DNA from: Mucidula mucida
Lineage: Eukaryota; Basidiomycota; Agaricomycetes; Agaricales; Physalacriaceae
Direction of reading: 5' to 3'
Length of the DNA: 17,577 bases
Assembly: GCA_015501055.1 (NCBI GenBank)
Contig: JADNYV010000710.1
Location: 1-17,577, forward strand
Shown: positions 16,030 through 17,577 of the stretch, one piece after another
Layout of the letters: every line of letters begins with the position of its first letter
Position numbering within the stretch: position 1 is the first letter of the stretch
Notes under the pieces: model-generated
What the model was told of the DNA's origin: nothing
What the model saw: only the letters and a program-made list of their open reading frames with translations
Databases searched by the model: none
Position numbers and translations under genes: made by a program

Positions 16030-16490
16030 TCACCCTATGCAGTAAGGATAACATGTTATCCTACTGTTCCTACAGGGCATGATAACCTGTTGTTTCCTGT
16101 TGCCTACCTGGGCTTATCCTGGCTGGTGCGGCGGGTGCTGGGGCGTACTCGGCGGGTTCTCGGCACCATGGCATGGTGGCAGGAGCTCGGGGAACCCCGA
16201 GATGGGGTAGTAGCCGGGTAGGGATGCGTGGATGCGTGGCGCAGTTGCCGGGTAGGTCAGGGGGGGGTCCGGCTATTGATTGCAGCTGTATTGCCGGTTG
16301 CTCTCAATACGAGCGGGCCCATATCCGGATTCGGCACCCGTCCCGTGACGCTTACTGCGCCACATACCCGTTACATTCCCGGGGTGCAAATTGGCACTTC
16401 CTCAGCATGGCGGGATGGCTTATTGGGACTTAGATATTTATTTAGATTTATTTAATGAATTTTAGTGCTATTTTTACCGCCCCCGCCCTT
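16030..16490. other. GC-rich, gene-free, probably transposon-derived DNA
   Basis: Dominated by GGGTAG/GCGGG/CCCGG-type motifs with no coding frame of credible composition. It contains the 18-bp palindrome at 16045-16062 and ends in an AT-rich patch (16430-16470) just before the tandem repeats. No terminal repeats that would define an element could be paired by eye. Confidence 0.45.
16045..16062. repeat. Perfect 18-bp palindrome
   Basis: AGGATAACATGTTATCCT equals its own reverse complement. It lies about 20 bp outside the remnant gene that ends at 16026, at the edge of the GC-rich repetitive block. It could be a protein-binding dyad or the meeting point of two inverted element ends. Confidence 0.6.
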
Positions 16491-16774
16491 CCAAAACAGG
16501 CTACAATTCGAAATCAGCGGGATACAGCGTCCATAGCGGCGGACTGCGCGCCTCTATGGCGCTCCAGTCACCTCAGACATCATCAGGGATGTCTCTTATA
16601 CATTTTCGCTCCAATCCCGCCCCTCCCGCCCGCCAAAACAGGCTACAATTCGAAATGAGCGGGATGCAGCGCCCATAGCGGCGGACTGCGCGCCTCTATG
16701 GCACTACAGTCACCTCAGACATCATCAGGGATGTCGCTTCCATGTTTTCGCTTCCATCCCGCCTATCCCGCCCG
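16491..16774. repeat. Two tandem copies of a 142-bp repeat, with a decayed third copy to about 16860
   Basis: Copy 1 (16491-16632) and copy 2 (16633-16774) both start CCAAAACAGGCTACAATTCG and are roughly 90% alike without obvious indels. A third, diverged copy is visible at about 16800-16855 (GGCGGGCTGCAGCGG, and GTGGCAC at its end). Each unit holds two hairpin-forming segments: an imperfect dyad from CCATAG to CTATGG, and GACATC-ATCAGG-GATGTC. Confidence 0.85.
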
Positions 16775-17058
16775 CCGTAATCGCTCTCCAATGTAGGGTG
16801 GGGCGGGCTGCAGCGGTCATAGTGGCGGGACGTGCCTGCTGGCAGCCGTGGCACTCAAAGCTTAATCTTACATGTCCTCCCAGTTGGACTTCCTGTAGCT
16901 TCCTGTACGACTACTGGTCCCTGCCACGTCATCCTCAAATCAAACATCGCCGATATGCCCGGACTCGACTTGGGGCTTGCAACGAAACATGCATTCTCAA
17001 CTAAACAGGTCTGAATATTGTACATGCATGTATTCTAAATGAAATGAAAAAAAAACAG

Positions 17059-17577
17059 TTAAGACCTACGAGCACGCTGTGTGATGACTGTAAGTAACAT
17101 AAAACAATTTAAGGAGTAAGGCATACCTTGTTCGGGATGGTCTTCGCTTTGACACAGTGGCGGACCATGTGGTCGAGAGCCCACGTTACGTCCACCACGG
17201 CGAGTTCCCAATCCGCGTGCTCGACAGGTATATCAATGTCGTCAACCTTGTGATCACCACAAGTCTCCGCGGCGGCGACAATCCCCTCGCGCCACCAAAG
17301 AAGACTTCCCACAACTAAAACCAGCCCGTTTGGCCCACATTTCTCCTCAAGACCATCCCAGAGCACAGCCTCGCTTTGAACAAGCTGCCCATTGCGGAAA
17401 CGAGATTCGGGCTGTTGTCCCCGCCACCACTTCCACCACATCGTCTTGAAGTTTGTGATGGTCGTCCCAATGTCGACCGTGCGATGCCACTTATGACCAC
17501 CTTTCAGAAACGCAGCGATGACGGCAGGACGATTCTCGCTGGTGAGTCGGATCTTGCCATCTTTGCTGAAACCATGG
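17059..17577 (-). CDS. 3' part of an Agaricomycete-type hypothetical gene with a WWKWWRGQQP motif (partial)
   Basis: The frame is open from the right edge and runs 150 codons to a GTATGC donor at 17126. A 50-nt intron (17077-17126) and a last exon of six codons (RARRS and stop, 17059-17076) follow; an alternative acceptor 11 bases earlier gives a less natural tail. The visible protein begins HGFSKDGKIRLTSENRPA, then has FLKGGHKWHRTVDIG, the Trp cluster MWWKWWRGQQPESR, GLVLVVGSLLWWRE and DWELAVVDVTWALDHMV. I know this layout from many uncharacterised proteins of mushroom genomes, but no function is established. No frame disruption is seen in this part. The N-terminal part lies outside the window. 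Confidence 0.7.

Noticed and set aside
1..17577. tRNA genes, CRISPR arrays, telomere repeats, biosynthetic gene cluster
   Set aside because: No tRNA B-box with a paired acceptor, no regularly spaced short repeats, no TTAGGG runs, and the intact genes belong to unrelated housekeeping processes.

Overview
The window reads as nuclear DNA of a filamentous basidiomycete, most likely an Agaricomycete. The genes are split by many very short spliceosomal introns (46-65 nt) with GTRNGT-type donors and CTNAC/CTNAN branch sites. Several protein families are typical mushroom families, and the gaps between genes hold decayed genes and transposon debris. No tRNA, rRNA, CRISPR array or telomeric repeat was seen.

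Layout. Bases 1-221 hold the 3' end of an unrecognised plus-strand reading frame. Bases 262-2203 (minus) are a RecQ-type helicase pseudogene with four nonsense codons and two frameshifts. Bases 2486-3213 are a 728-bp fold-back element with two 257-bp arms about 98% identical. Bases 3216-4010 show no gene. A housekeeping island follows. 4011-6500 (minus) is a complete seven-exon Sct1/Gpt2-type glycerol-3-phosphate acyltransferase. 6807-7302 (minus) is a broken hypothetical gene; 69 bp of it recur inverted at 7753-7821. 8006-9219 (plus) is a complete eight-exon alkaline ceramidase that seems to need a 4-nt microexon. 9397-10287 (minus) is an unknown, probably nuclear protein. 10498-10668 (minus) is a possible small Cys-containing ORF. 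11050-11902 (minus) is a three-exon Usb1 U6 snRNA phosphodiesterase. Then 12126-13266 (minus) is a D-amino-acid-oxidase-like FAD oxidoreductase pseudogene split by a 634-bp solo LTR. 13267-14981 has no gene I can defend. 14982-15623 (plus) is a Cys-rich RING-like protein. 15664-16026 (minus) is a frameshifted remnant. 16030-16870 is GC-rich repetitive DNA with an 18-bp palindrome and 142-bp tandem repeats. The right edge holds the 3' part of an Agaricomycete-type hypothetical gene with a Trp-rich motif.

The intact genes do not form a pathway beyond general lipid metabolism (glycerolipid entry step, ceramide hydrolysis) and RNA processing. There is no operon-like or cluster logic. The strongest signals are gene-structure oddities (a GC-AG intron inside a catalytic motif and a 4-nt exon) and genome-decay scars (helicase nonsense codons each explicable by one transition, a solo LTR lodged in an oxidase gene with no matching target duplication, a long-armed hairpin element). 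I did not find a clearly new multi-gene system.
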